The notes beneath the pieces are model-generated. The model had not been told where the DNA came from and ran no database searches. It saw only the letters and a list, made by a program, of their open reading frames with translations. 57,760 bases of DNA, from the NCBI GenBank assembly GCA_030141605.1, contig JAQGDQ010000073.1:656501-714260 (forward strand), in the 5' to 3' direction. Shown piece by piece: positions 35,219 to 48,400 of this stretch. The stretch is from Tubiluchus corallicola (Eukaryota > Priapulida > Priapulimorpha > Priapulimorphida > Tubiluchidae). Position 1 is the stretch's first letter. The number at the start of each line of letters is the position of its first letter. A program made the position numbers and the translations under genes.

Positions 35219-36925
35219 GCACACGGCCACTCTGTCATTCATCGCCAGTTCTTTGTGCCCAAGACAAATTTATTCATTCAATGCTGACATGTGGCAGTTT
35301 CTAGCAAAATTAAATTACACTGCTGGCTTAATCTAATGTGCATAGTGCCGAGTTTCATGGGTGCATATAATCAACTCATTGAACTCGATCTGATTGCGTA
35401 GTCTAATTTTGTAATTAAAAACTATAATTAGGTTTATTAACAGACTTCATACAACGCCTTTGTTTTTTTTTGCTGGGTGGCTGCGATGGCTATTGCTTCC
35501 CTGCAAATCTATTAAATCAATATAAAAAAAGATTTTTCTTTCGCCAGTTGAGCCTGGCTGTCATTCTATTCTGAACGCCCGGTTTCGACTAACACTATAA
35601 CTCTTTTTCTCAAAAGTCCTTACACGTAGAATTGAAGGATTAGGTTAGGACGAGTCCAGCCGAAACGTATCACAGTAATCTAGTGGACTTTTCATTGATT
35701 AGGTTGAGTTGAGCAGCGGTGTGTTTAGTCTCTCTTCAGTAGTAGGTTTGACTTTGAGAATTACTATGCGACCTTGGCTGGTTTACTCGCCAACAATAGC
35801 CAGCCATTAAGCTACGATATTTCACCATTTTGACGTGGCTATTCAACATTTGTGGACTAGATCTGTTGTCGGGAACACTGGTTTCGAGGTAGCTAATTTA
35901 TGAGGTAAAGACATGCATGCTGTACCCGCGCAATTTAAACATATTTCTTGACCAGGTGGTTAAGCCCTTGGAGGTCCCTAATGCAGGCCTGCTTTTTAGC
36001 CAGCAATTTGGTCCGCAGCGAGGAGGGTGGCGCGTAATGCACTAGACCAGCACTCATGTGTTGTGGCCGCTGTAAGTCACCTGATAAGAATCCAAACTTG
36101 TTCTATCAAAAGCATCAAAAAGCGTTATCTTATCTTATCTTATCCGTCTTGTTTGGTGGCTCTCTTATTAAGTCCGCATTTATGAAATAGCTGATTCATT
36201 TGACTAATTGCATTGCTGCTTCATTAGGCCCCCATGCACACTGTCTGCTGAGTTTGAGTGGGCACACGTCATGGGTGGGGATGTGGGAGGGGCTATGATT
36301 GTCCCGCGTTTTCGTTTCCTGGTGCGAAGGTCTTAATTTGGTAATGTTCAAGTACCGTTGATGGGTGCTGCAAGCATCTGTTACTCATAGTTCCTAAATA
36401 AAATTTATAGCTCCTGCATTCAGTATTAGAAATGTAAGATGCGTATTTAAATGAACATTTCATAATCAGAATTTATACTTACGCAAAGCGCTGATTGTAT
36501 TGCTTATATTTAGTCAGTATTATGCGAAATGGCGAGGCTGATCTGTTTGTTTTAACTGTCTTTATTTACATGAAAAGGTGTAATGTGATCGTCAAAAAAG
36601 ACAAATAAATAAATAAGATAAATAATTGAAAAAATTAAAACACCTCGTTGTTGATAAAACGTAAGACACAAAAGCTTTTTAAGATCGCCATTTTGTATAG
36701 TTGGAAAACGATGATGTGTCACTGATTTTGTTCTATTGCTACTATCCAGGTTGTAACCAGTCTACAGTGTTGTTTTACTTTAATCTAGTTACATCATTTC
36801 TTTTTATAACACCATTCGTTTATTGTTTCTATAAGTCAACTTATGGTCTGTAGGTGTAGTCTGTAAGTCTATAAGCTTTCGATAAGTTACAGTTATCACT
36901 CCGATAACAGTTTTATCCATTTTTG

Positions 36926-36986
<61 letters not shown>
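36926..36986. repeat. (TC)n microsatellite
   Basis: About 30 TC dinucleotides with one TCTG interruption near the start. The plus strand is all pyrimidine apart from that G. Confidence 0.95.
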
Positions 36987-36987
<1 letters not shown>

Positions 36988-39900
36988 ACTAGTGTGTAAT
37001 AAATGCACTTTGAACTTTGTTAATTTCTACTCACTTTAATCACTTATGTCACCTCCCGGATAATGGTGTGACATGTTCACGTAGATTTCACTTCCATTTG
37101 CCAACTCTTCTAGACTATCGTACTACGTATAATCCATTCGCAGTGGCTTTATTCCTCTTTAGTTGTCACACCTCAGCGTAATGGTGTGATCCATTCTGGC
37201 TGGCTTCCTCCTTGTCAGTGCATGTGATGGATGACCACAGAAGCCAAACTTAGTGACTGAGGATGTTGTGGAATTTTGGGCATTTATCAAATTGTTTTGA
37301 CATCACTGTGTTATCGTAAAAAACACACAGATTGTTAACTTTGATTGCTGAAATGAATGAAATCACTGATTTGTGTTATCAGTGCTTTAATCACTAGTAA
37401 TTGTGACTTGTTCAATGTAATATGGGAACGAGGAGTTAAGTTTAAGAATTAGTGAGCAATATTAAGTTGAGCATAGCTGTACTGTCTATTAAATAGATAA
37501 GTTAACTCTTAAACTTAAAATACTTACCCAGGTTTTCCCATGAATGTAGTATGGTACTTTTGTTCTTTTTTAAATAAATACTCTACGCGAAAAAGTTGTT
37601 TAAGATACAGCTTTTTCGACAGGATTAGTTTCAAAGCAACGTATTACGACTGCAAAGTTTCTAGAAAAATGTTTACTGAAGGAACTTGAAAAGAAAAGCT
37701 CTACAACTTCATGTATAAAGGTAATGCTTTTGATTGATAGCTTTACTGTTTATAACATTGTGTAAAGCTCTGTTTTATTCATCGTATTGGATCATTCAAC
37801 GACAGCCCGACAAGCAGGCCCGAATTTATATTATGCTAATATGTAAGTAAGTTAATACAATACTTAAAAAGACGACATACAAAACAAGTGTTATGTGATG
37901 CGTAAACTGCGTAATTGCTATCGTGATATTTTAGTAACGTAAATAAATTAGCAACTCTTATAATTGACGCCAAATGTTTTTTACTCAGCCTTTTGTGCGT
38001 TAATTAAAACATTGAGCACTACTTTTGGATCTGTCCTCAAACTCATTTTTGGATGCGCCCCCAAAGTTGCTAGGGAAACGTAGAGTAAACTCATATCCGT
38101 CGCTCATCTGAGTTTGCATGTTTACCGTCATTAATTAAATATTCATTTGACGGCCAGCTGATCCCTGTTCAACAAGAAGCCATAGGCACACCAGCAGAGG
38201 TAAAGAGTTAAGGCGAAGGAAATGCATTTTTGGTTTAGATGAAGCCATGCTTGATGCGATTTTAAATTCGTCTTTGATACTGGGCTTCGCTTGGCATTAG
38301 CTTGCGGAAAAGATGCAGATGATAGCAGGCGTATTTGCGTAAACTGCAAGAACTAAAGAGTTAACTAAGTTCTCCAGTGTTTGTAATCTGAAACGTATTA
38401 CTTGTTTAGCACAAACCGGGTATTCGTGTCGTGTAACCGGGTCGTCATGTATAATTTTCCGGATATGTTAGAGGCCAGTAATTCTTTGTAAGGGTTTGCT
38501 GATCTTTTTAATGGCTGTTTAGTTCGCCAAAATAAGATGTCCTTAGTGAAAGCTAGCTATAAATATCTGTAGGTTAAGTATTCATATTTTTGTTAGAACA
38601 GTCATAATGGGTTGTAAAACTTGTTTCAGATTCACTCTTTTAATGACAGACGCATTTTTTATTGATTTAGCAATCATCACTGATGAATTTTTTGATCGCT
38701 AAACTCTAGCATTTTAATATTATTGATTTTTATAAGAAAAACAATTATTAGTTCTATTGCACGGTATTATAGTTGGGTGAGATTAAAATTACACTTTCAA
38801 ATTTTATGCATGACAAATTATAGATTTTTGGATTGAATTGCTGAAATATTGGAAATTATTGATTTTTTATTGAAAAGCGCAAATTCTGGGAATCCACCAT
38901 TCCATCTAGTATTCCACCATATTTGGCCACAAGTGCCTCATTGTCCTGTGGCCACCTCTTTAACAACCACAGCCACTGCTTCATCATCCGAATCTCAGCT
39001 TCTCTCACTCCCCTTTTCCATTCAGCATCGGGCAATAAACAACTGTTGGTTCATAAAAGAGAGTCGTACAATGAACGAAGGGGCGGCCGGGTAGCGCCTC
39101 TTTTGATTAATTATGCCTTGTTAAATGCACGAATTACTTTCACGACCGCACAACGGCTGTGACGGACGCCAGAATTACGGGCTTTCCTTAAAATATTGCT
39201 TCTCGCAGCATATGTACACATCATGGGCCTCGTGTTATGGGAAGCTTTCCTAATGCAGTTGCAATTGTAGGCGTAATTTTTTGACATACCGAGAAAATTG
39301 CCGAGAAGTGATCTGTTCTGGAGATGAAAGCTTGCAGACGATTACAAACTAGTTGTTTTGATGCTTTCGATGAAACTCTATTGTTGCTGTCTCTCTGCGA
39401 ATTTACGCTCAGGCCTTTTTAGAAGAAAATGTGTTTTATTCCTGTTACTCCAGTGATTCGCATCCGCAAGTGAATTTGTTCAGTTTAATTTAATGACATT
39501 TAGTAGTAATTAATGTCGTAACATCGCCACCCTTTCATTTCTTGAATCGCCCAGACTCTAGCAGACGGACTGGCTTATTGACCACTGTATTGATATAAAC
39601 TACTAATCCTAATTTATACAACGGTGCAATAGCCTAATTACGAGCGGATAGGTAATTACAAGATTACAAAGCTGCCTAATTGCTGCTGGACTATAATCGG
39701 TTGTTTGTATACAGAAGTGTGTTTGTTGAATAAACTCAAATTGTTTGTAGAGAAGATAGTCTGAAATTGTAGTATAATTGTATCTGTTGTGTAAACTATA
39801 AACTATTCAAACACTTTTTTTCACAATAGACATACATATTGGCGCGTTTGTACCATTTGTTTTTATAATTCATTCCAAATAACGCCAGAGAGGCGACTCG

Positions 39901-41183
39901 ATGTAAGTAGAAAAGCAAAAATATGAATACATGTCGAGAAAAGTAGAATTTTTATGATTAGTTTACTAATTATATGAGGTATTTGTTTATAATGTTTTAG
40001 CAATTGAGTTAACAGAAAAATAATCTCTAATTATCTTGTAGAGACTCTAGTTTTGTAACCACCTGCCATGCTTATAAGAATGTTCAGACAAAAATGTGAA
40101 AAGCTGGAGCTAGACGAATACTGTCTGAGCAAAGTGTTAGCGTTTAGGAACCCGCGTCGGTAAATCCTGAAAGAACCCCTTCCCTCATAGAAATAGCGCC
40201 AAAGAGACTTAATATAAAAATTTTCTGACCTTCAATGAGCAAGAAACTGCTGGTTGGCCTCATATTACGCTGGATTAGTTTGCCAACACGATTTCGTACA
40301 GTAATGTTGAGTTTTGGGGCTTACTTTTGCAATCGTTGAATTACTGTTTTACATTAATATGTCTTTTCATTATCATCTTCAAATGTAAATTATCGTAATT
40401 TTTGACTTTTAACCTTGTTAATATTTTCAAAACTTATCCTCATTTTTTTATTTTTTGTCTATTTATTTTTGCACACTAGTGTATAATTCTTGTTTTTTAT
40501 ATGCAACTCTCTCAAGTATCTTTTGGTGTACAGAAGGTGTCTTCGATTGTCATCTGTCTTTTTAGATCTGGCTCGTACTCATTCATGGTTGTAGTTGTCG
40601 TCGTTGTCGGCTTGGGAATTTAAAAATTCAGTTAATTCGATGCATACTACTTTCTGCCAGAGGCTTCCTGCTTCTGTTTAAAATCATGCTTTTATAGCCC
40701 ATAATATAAACGCGTTTATTTATTTCCTATAATGTTTCCAGCGCAGATGTTACCGCTTGTATGTGAATCGTTGACCAGAGCTACTTGAGATTTTTTGGCC
40801 AACGACGCTGCTTTCGCCGTATGAGGTCTGTGGGCTAATCGTTAAATCGCATCCAATTAGACCTTGATGTCCAATGAATAGGCTATTTTAGTATTTAGTC
40901 GTCTTTATAGTTTTCACAATAGTAGTTTATTTGTTTTGAAAATTCTAGATTTTTCCTTAAAAATTTTGTTACCATAATTAGTAGTAATCGTAAATAAAAC
41001 TTGTGGTTATTGTTTGGCAGTTTTGTTATTTTGAGATTAGCTACCAGTAAATAAAATGCCTAGTTTTAAAACGTTATGCGCAATTAAAAAAACGTTTAAA
41101 TCTAGTTGAAAGGCGTATAATGTATTTAGAATCCAACATCCAAGCGCAAGAAAGCAATACTAAATTAGAAAATCTGAAAATTT

Positions 41184-41255
41184 CTGCACTTCACTGGGAT
41201 TCGAACTCGAGACCGTCTGCTTTACGGGCAGCTAGGCAAACCATAACACACAGTG
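41184..41255 (-). pseudogene. tRNA-like remnant (possible tRNA-derived SINE)
   Basis: Read on the minus strand, this interval contains GAGTTCGAATCC. That keeps the GTTCGAATC core of the RNA polymerase III B box and T-loop. Upstream of it is a four-base-pair stem CTGC/GCAG around the loop CCGTAAA, at the position of an anticodon arm. The ends CACTGTG and TGAAGTG can pair over most of seven positions like an acceptor stem. Against a functional tRNA, the D-arm/A box is not recognisable, U33 is replaced by C and the T-stem pairs poorly. A decayed tRNA or tRNA-derived SINE head is the best reading. Confidence 0.35.
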
Positions 41256-42163
41256 AACCTGATTTTTTATTAAGCACTTGATTAATCTCGCCCATACTTT
41301 AATTGCAAGGTCATGTTCAAGTTCTGACTAGTTTCTACTTTTGAGTTTCTTTATGTTCAACTAGTTATCCGCTATACTAATTTCTGTTTAATATAAACTC
41401 TTGGATTTATTAATTCTCTCTTATCCTATGTGTGTCAAATAAAATTCGTTATTATTGTTGGAATTGGCACATACTTTTGATTAATGCTTTCACATATTCA
41501 TTTTATCAATTTTGTTTGCTCTAGCAAATCTCATCCCATGCCTCCCATACCCTTAGAGTTAAAAAATTGCAACGTCATTCAAACCATCAATTTAAGTAAG
41601 GTGACTTGAAAGTAGTTCCGATGAAAGGACGGCGGGTTATCTTTTCAGGATTATTCGCCACCTCTTTTGTGATGTCCTTCTTCAGATTAAGTATCCCCAC
41701 AGTACATTAATGGATTTGATGTAACAGTAGTACATGAAGTTAAAATTATTGCTTTAACAATCTTGTTCGGGGGCGCAAAAGTCACACATTTTCCGGTTTA
41801 TTTTCGATGAAATGACTATGATCTGTTTTACAACCCTAGCGTGAAGTAGGCTGTATATTACGACTGTTGGCATGAGTGCGGATCTACTAATAGGGCGGTT
41901 AGGTGAATAACTGAAATTTACCCAGCAAGGGCAACGTGTGAAGTTGCGTATGTGACAGCTTATGTCATTTGGTTATAGTAGCCCATCTGAACTTTCTTCT
42001 CTTACTGCTTTGCTCATTTAAGAAGCGTGCACTGGTTGTCTCTTTTTCAAATTCAGCCCGCTGACGCAAAATTTCATTGAAACCCATTTTATGTACATTG
42101 CTAAATTATCAGGCTCAATCAATTGATTAACCTGGGTTCATTTGATCAGCTGCTCAGTGCTTG

Positions 42164-42194
42164 GTTGCCGTAGTGACACTGTTGCCCGGGCAAC
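42164..42194. promoter_or_regulatory. Two tandem RFX X-box motifs
   Basis: GTTGCC-GT-AGTGAC (42164-42177) and GTTGCC-CG-GGCAAC (42181-42194) both fit the X-box consensus RYYNYY-N1-3-RRNRAC bound by RFX factors. The second is a perfect 14-base palindrome and close to the optimal dimer site. The starts are 17 bases apart. RFX sites typically mark promoters or enhancers of ciliary genes. Here they lie deep in the TCF intron, with no recognised gene next to them. Confidence 0.45.
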
Positions 42195-45100
42195 GTCAAC
42201 CGTGATCTTGTAACCCTTTACCTAACCCTCACGTTGTAACTGGTTGACAATGTCAATGGTACATTCATTGACAGCACTGTGGTTTTGACTGGCTTCCACG
42301 AGTATATTTTTTTATATTGTTCATCTGTGAGTTCAAAACTGGACAATGTTAATTTAGTGCGTTTTCGTGTTGCATCCGCTGTCTCTGTTATGCAGCATCT
42401 GTCGTCCTTTCACGTTTTGAGTTTAAGGCAGTTATATCTGAACCACTTGGGTAGCCTTGAAATTTTTGGTGTGGGTAACTTTGGGACAAGATGATAGTCA
42501 AGGTCAAAGGTCATTCCGAGTGGCTCTCCTGAACAGGGTTAATAGCTATGATAGATATAATGGGAGGCTCCTACACCTCAGTGTGAGGAATTACACCATC
42601 ACCTACTGACAACCCAACATAGACAAAAAGAATTTTACTTCCTACCCCAAGGTGTAGAGAGGGCGGATCTAAGATGCTGCCAGGTGTACTAGTAGAATAC
42701 GAGTCAGCTCAGTATTCTCAAACCCAATATATAATATATTCTTCTATAGTAGCATATTTGTATGCACGTATGTGGTTGTGTTAATGGCAACATGTCAAAT
42801 TATAATAATAGCTTCTTGAGAGAACGGCAGCTGTAATGAAATGTTTGATAAATAAGGATGATTTTATGTCAAATGTCACGGTTCTCAATATCTCAAAATA
42901 CGAGCCAGGGGACACAGGCGATTGTCATCGAAGCTGTGTTTTTTATCTTGTGTTCACTTTCAGTTTCTTTTACCATTCTCCAGCACTTCTGCCTGTGTGT
43001 TCTTCCTCACTTCTTTCCCGGTTTGTCTTTATCCAACCCAAGTTAGTACAGCTTAGGGGTAACATTGTCCCAAGCTTGCTTGTGACTTTTGACCTTGCAC
43101 AGCGTTCGTACTGCGCCGCACGGCTTCCGGCGCGTGACTGGCCGTTGCTTCCCCACCTGGGCACGTTTCTCTGCTAAATCTTAGCGCAATTACTTCTACT
43201 TGTTCCTGTTGTTGCTCTAATCTGCCAAAATACCAGCTTCCCTGCACACTCATTAGAGGGTGCTGAAATGAGGGGGCGGGGCAGGCAGACGTGCCTTCCT
43301 TTCATTGTAATCAGAATAGAGACGACGTGTTGGGAAGAAAAAGAGGTTCTGGAAAAGTGGTTTTCAAGAAATGTGATTACCGTGGTTTGTGAATCGAAAT
43401 ATGTAACAATTAAAAGAGAAAGGTTAGATCATACATCCACTACATTTAAATTGTTCATTGAAGTAAAATTAGTTGGTTATAAATAGCCCAAATTGTTAAA
43501 TCAGAATTTAAAAGATGGAATTTAAAACGGCGATGCAGTACCGTTTTACCAGATGGCGCGAATGTTTTAAATTAAGAATTTTCTTTGCCAATTACATAAG
43601 TCTTTCAAACAGGTAAGCATAATTCTAAGTAATTTAACTTTGTATGATATAATTTTCCTTTTCTCCCCTTTAGTATAAGCAAATAGAGTATCAGCCTCGT
43701 AAACTTGACATCTTATACTCCAGAAAAACTTTCAATGCGCAGCAGCAGCAAAATACAAGACACATTATTATCATAACCATGAGAAATTCAAGAATCTTCA
43801 AGCTGATAACTTCAGCAATTAGAAATTTCGCCAACTCGTAATTTTATGAATTCATTTCATTTTCAGATTAATATTACACCACTCTCCCGGAATTATTATA
43901 TATAACCCGAGCGTTATTTTTCATGGCTTTATTAATGGTGTTGGCATTTTAAGTGGATTGAAAATTTTAATTCGTTCAGGTTCGTTTCGTGCGTTCCGGA
44001 AAATGCTTCATTTATATACCTTCCTTTCATTCAAAAACACAGGCGTGGTTCGCACGTACTTTAAATACTTTTACGTAGCTACAAGGCGGGATTAGTAGTG
44101 TAATTTTAAGATGCATATGTAGTGGCTTTGAGTACCAAAGCTATCTACTGGCACTGTCTATTGGGGTTATAAAAAGTTTGGTTGCATTTTAGCTCCCGTC
44201 TTGTTAGGTTTTATTATTGTTTACCCGTGTGTCGCTTAATTGGTATTCTAAAGCTAGGTGATGTGCTAGCCGCTTAGCTGCTTTTGGTTGATAGCTGGCG
44301 TGAAGCTGCATAGCTGCCGCTTAATTTGTCTTGCTGCTTGGCTATCTTTGACTGCATTCTTTGCTACCTAGCTGCTACCTGTCAAAAGTCTGGTAAAGCT
44401 GAGTTTATATGTAACCTGGATCACTGGATAGATACCTGGCAATGAAACGGCCTGGCTGCCGTTTGATTGACAGGTTGTAGTGAGGCTACTTGGGTGCTGC
44501 TACTTGATTGACAATTTGACAGGTGGCACAGCTATAGGGTTGCGCTGTTACCTAGCGTGAGAGGCAAGGGTTAAATTGAAGCGACACGCTGCGAGAGTTG
44601 CGGGCAAATTACAGGTATTTTCAGGTGAGATTATATATTTGGACGGGCTGAGTTAATAACCCATAAGTGAGAAATTGAGATAACCGAGAGAGAACGTTAT
44701 GATTTGTAGACTGGCGGGATTTGAGGTTTGTGGTTTAAAAGCAGCGGAGAAAAAGGCTTCGGCGCTATTCAAGACACCAAGTGTCTACTAATTTGTTTGT
44801 GTCCTTGACTTGTTTATTTGGGCGAACTAGGAATTTTTGGTATGTCCTGCCAGCAATATTTTCAGTTTTTGTAATGTTGGCTGCTTGCTGCAAAAAAGTT
44901 ATACGACGATTTCGAAATGTTATTTGTCCGACATAGCTTTGTTTTGCTTTTGCTGTAAGACTGAATCCTGAATCGACTACATCGACATCGACATTTTTAT
45001 TTGTATAGATTGTGTGTGATTATAACTTTATGTGTACGTACTTAAAAATCTTTTTGTATCCCTGCCCAACTGCCCGTCGCCTATTAAACTTAAATGATGG

Positions 45101-45419
45101 AGCTACGAGTTTTAAACATTGACATGATACAACTGAACCTCTTTATTAGGATGAGTGAACAAATAACATCTGCTGTTCTGCTGTGCATCATTGAAACCGA
45201 GAAAATCACGTCCTTTTACGCATTATTCACATTGAAGCCCATCAAAACTGTTTTACCAAGCAGAAGCCATTTCAAATAGGAGGCCGCTAAGTGCTTCGTT
45301 TAGTCTAAATTAGAATTTGAAACCTGCATAACAAAGTTGTTTTCGCTACGCAGAAAAACTGCAAACCATTTACTTTTTTCCATTATTCCGCCATGACAGC
45401 TGCATGATAATCGCTGGCG
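42195..45419 (+). other. TCF intron 3, eighth part
   Basis: This is non-coding by eye. A 113-codon plus-strand frame at 42836-43177 overlaps several frames on both strands in a GC-richer patch and shows no recognised domain. A CTCF-like AGATGGCGC lies at 43551-43559. No TCF exon was identified. Confidence 0.5.
42836..43177 (+). CDS. Unrecognised 113-codon open frame
   Basis: This ATG-initiated frame has a polar N-terminal third, then a hydrophobic Phe/Tyr/Leu-rich segment around residues 36-62. It ends with an Arg/Pro/Leu-rich tail. I recognise no family. Shorter frames on both strands are also open in the same GC-richer patch, which suggests that composition rather than selection keeps stops out. 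It is probably a chance frame. Confidence 0.08.
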   Translation: MKCLINKDDFMSNVTVLNISKYEPGDTGDCHRSCVFYLVFTFSFFYHSPALLPVCSSSLLSRFVFIQPKLVQLRGNIVPSLLVTFDLAQRSYCAARLPARDWPLLPHLGTFLC

Positions 45420-45480
45420 CACAAAAAGACCAATCTTGCAGGGACACAAAAAAGCCAATCTTGTCGGAACACAAAAACCG
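45420..45480. repeat. 25-bp tandem repeat, 2.4 copies
   Basis: CACAAAAAGACCAATCTTGC-type units start at 45420, 45445 and 45470, an exact 25-base period. The first two units differ at a few positions and the third is partial. A related CAATCTTG occurs again near 45571. Confidence 0.8.
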
Positions 45481-48400
45481 AAAAAAGTGCTTATAACAGA
45501 TATGTAAACTTGCACAAAATTGGAAACCGCTTTCTTTTATCAGTAAAGTTTATAATCACGGACGAAAAAGGCAATCTTGAATAAAAAAGACAAGATTGGA
45601 AAAGCTCTTGCTTGTACTGGTATTGGAACGTTTGTCAACGGTATTTAGTGAGAATGTCGTCACAATCTAGTTCATTTTAATGCAGACCAAAGCTCGACGG
45701 GCTTTTTGTAAATCGGAAAGTGACTTGTTAAAGCCACTGATATTGGGCATAAAGAGTTCTCGTCTCGGCACAATGCCAATGATTTTTCAACACTAGCATG
45801 GGAATTTCATGTGAACTAAAATACTGACAGACTGAAATATTAAGGCAGAGAAGTTGAAACTCCAAGGTGAGGCCCAATGTCAACATATGTAAATTCTCTG
45901 CCTTTTTGCATAAATAAATAAAAGACGTTGCTGTTGCGTGATAAAGAACGTAGTTTCCAGCGGAGAGCTTTGCTAAACTATCCCACTTTGACAGCACTAT
46001 TACAGCCGTCATACCACTGCACCACCGTCACTGGTACGGCTCTAGTGCCAGGTATGAAATACGAGTTTTCTTTCTTATCCGTGAGTGCTAGCGTCGCAGA
46101 TCTAGAAGAACCATTTTTCATTGTGTTAGGGATCCAGATTAGCTACCTGCGATAGGGGTTTTGAAAATGCTGTGATGAACATTGACTTCGGTCAATGGAT
46201 CGAAGACGCTGGACAGTTTTTCCATTGCAATTCAACTCCTTGCGAGTATTTAAATAATATGTATGGTGTATACCTGGGCTTTAAAAACTAGGATTCTTTA
46301 TGGGCCCGAGCTGGAAGCCAAAATGCGTAACACTAAACGACTCTAAGTTTATAACAAGTAAAGTCACAAAACTTGCAGGGAAATCAGTTGGGGTAGAAAT
46401 TTAGAAAATTTTGTGATTAAAAAGCTTGTATTATTTTAGCACCGGAGATAGGATTTCAATCCAGGTTTTATTCAAATTAACTCTCCAACGAATACGTCCG
46501 CAGTCATGAAACTTGTAGGGTAACATCTGGCTTAAAGGTGCCCTCCCAAGTTTTGAGTTTAATTCGTTTCTTTCGTAAATAGTTAGGTAATGTGGGATAA
46601 TAATCTATAACCGCGCACGACCAGGTGGTATCATGTGGTTCACACGGTCACGGAGTTGGATCTGAATTCATTCGGTTTCGGGTACTTTTATGGAAATTAT
46701 TTTAACACAGATTACTAAATGAAGCTTCTAACATTTTAACAGCTTAAGAGAAAATATTCTCTCACTCCACGTGGCATGTAATTAGTATGTAAGCGGGAAC
46801 TTACTGATGTGTTTTTATTGTCGTAGATATCAAAAATTTGATGTAATTTTTTACAACAGAACATTCAATGTAAAATTTACTTGTTGCAGTTAATCTGACC
46901 TTGAAATAAAATGATAATGTGATGTAGTCTTCCACAAATATAAATACTAAAGTACTTAGACTGTTGTCAGGTCATGTGAGCTCATTAATTTAAAATAAAG
47001 TAGCATATCGTCGCATTTTATTTAGAAAACAAGGCCGTTTTCATTTTTCAGCTTATAACTGAAGTAAGAAGTACAAAAGTCAGAAAGACAAAGCGGAAAC
47101 TAATTGTTTATGGCAACATTAACGCAAATTTGGATTCAAACACTTATAATCTTGAATGAAATAGGAAAACCCGTCTAATACTGATATTGATAAAAATTTA
47201 GCCTTGCATTTATAATATGTTTTTTGCGTAGTTTACTGCTGCGGGCCATTTACCTAATCTAGCAATATTGTCATTAACATTAACCCCACGCATGCGAAAT
47301 CTGATTATGTACGATTTACTCCAGGCTAAAATTGAATCGTGTAAATGTTTAGATGTTACTATTGCTTTGCGCTGGGCACTTACAATGAACACTAGGCTTC
47401 TCATATATGATTTTGCAGCTTTGGCAAAAAACTTAAATCCATTGAAAAAAATCGATGAAATCATATCAATGAGGATATGTGATCTGAATGGTAAAGGGTT
47501 GAGCGTCCTATTACAAGACTAATCAGAATAGAAAGCTTACAATATGTTGAGGAAAAACTCGCTCGACACTCCACATAAAAGCTCTCATGTCAGTATGGCG
47601 TACTGGCTTTGCAAACGTGCACTAAGTTAAGGATCCAGGACATTAAGTTACTCATAGTTGCTACAGTGTAAATACAATGCAATGCAATGTGTCGTGTTTT
47701 CTTTCCTATATCCAGTTGTCATACAAACACAGTAATGGTGAAGGGTGATGGAGCCACAATAATTAGGATGCAGTTAAAAGAAATGGAACAATAGTGTCTT
47801 AAGTTGACAGAATTGTCCGAAGAGCTCGTAGTTTTGACGAATTTCGATTATGGCGCCTCCTGCATTTTAAGAGAACAGGGCATGATGGGCGTTGAAAGAA
47901 CTGCACGATTTGTATAACATTTAGTTAAAAGAAGTGGCTTGAAGGCAGCTTCTCTGTTAAACTAACAGTCCAAGTAGCTGTATTCATAGTAAACGAACCG
48001 CAAGTGCGGCGCTACTTTTATAGTTAAAAGTATAGGGAGAATATCGAGATGTCGTCGAAAGAACTACGAAATTGTTATATAAAATAACCGGGTAAAGAAA
48101 TATACAGAACTGCATGCAGGTAAATGACCAACTGAAGAGTTCTCGCGCAGCAAACATTTCATGCGTGGGACCTCATTTATTTGATTAACATATCTTGTGG
48201 GTTTTGCCAACGTGTTTGACAGATAGGTAGGCAGCGAGAAGCTTAAAGCTTCATTATTTTTTGTTTCGTTTATGAACGAATTTCGTTTATCCATGTCACA
48301 CAGGGTAGCTACAAATAGCACGCATAGTATGAAAGTATTTTTTAGTTAGAAACTACCTGTTTGTCCCGCAACAGAAGCCATTGCCGGACAAAACGGCTTC

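Larger units (their letters stand above)
34576..42163 (+). other. TCF intron 3, seventh part
   Basis: This is non-coding by eye. It includes tandem TAATCC motifs at 35204-35218, a TCTTA pentanucleotide run near 36128-36150, a long (TC)n tract at 36926-36986, a patch rich in TAATTA-type sites at about 39480-39690 and a tRNA-like remnant at 41184-41255. A slightly GC-richer open region at 38849-39094 has two overlapping frames but no recognised domain. Confidence 0.5.

Noticed and set aside
38849-39094. GC-richer open frame with Ser/Thr-rich segment considered as an exon
   Set aside because: Two frames are open at once, there is no convincing splice acceptor, and there is no resemblance to TCF or another family.
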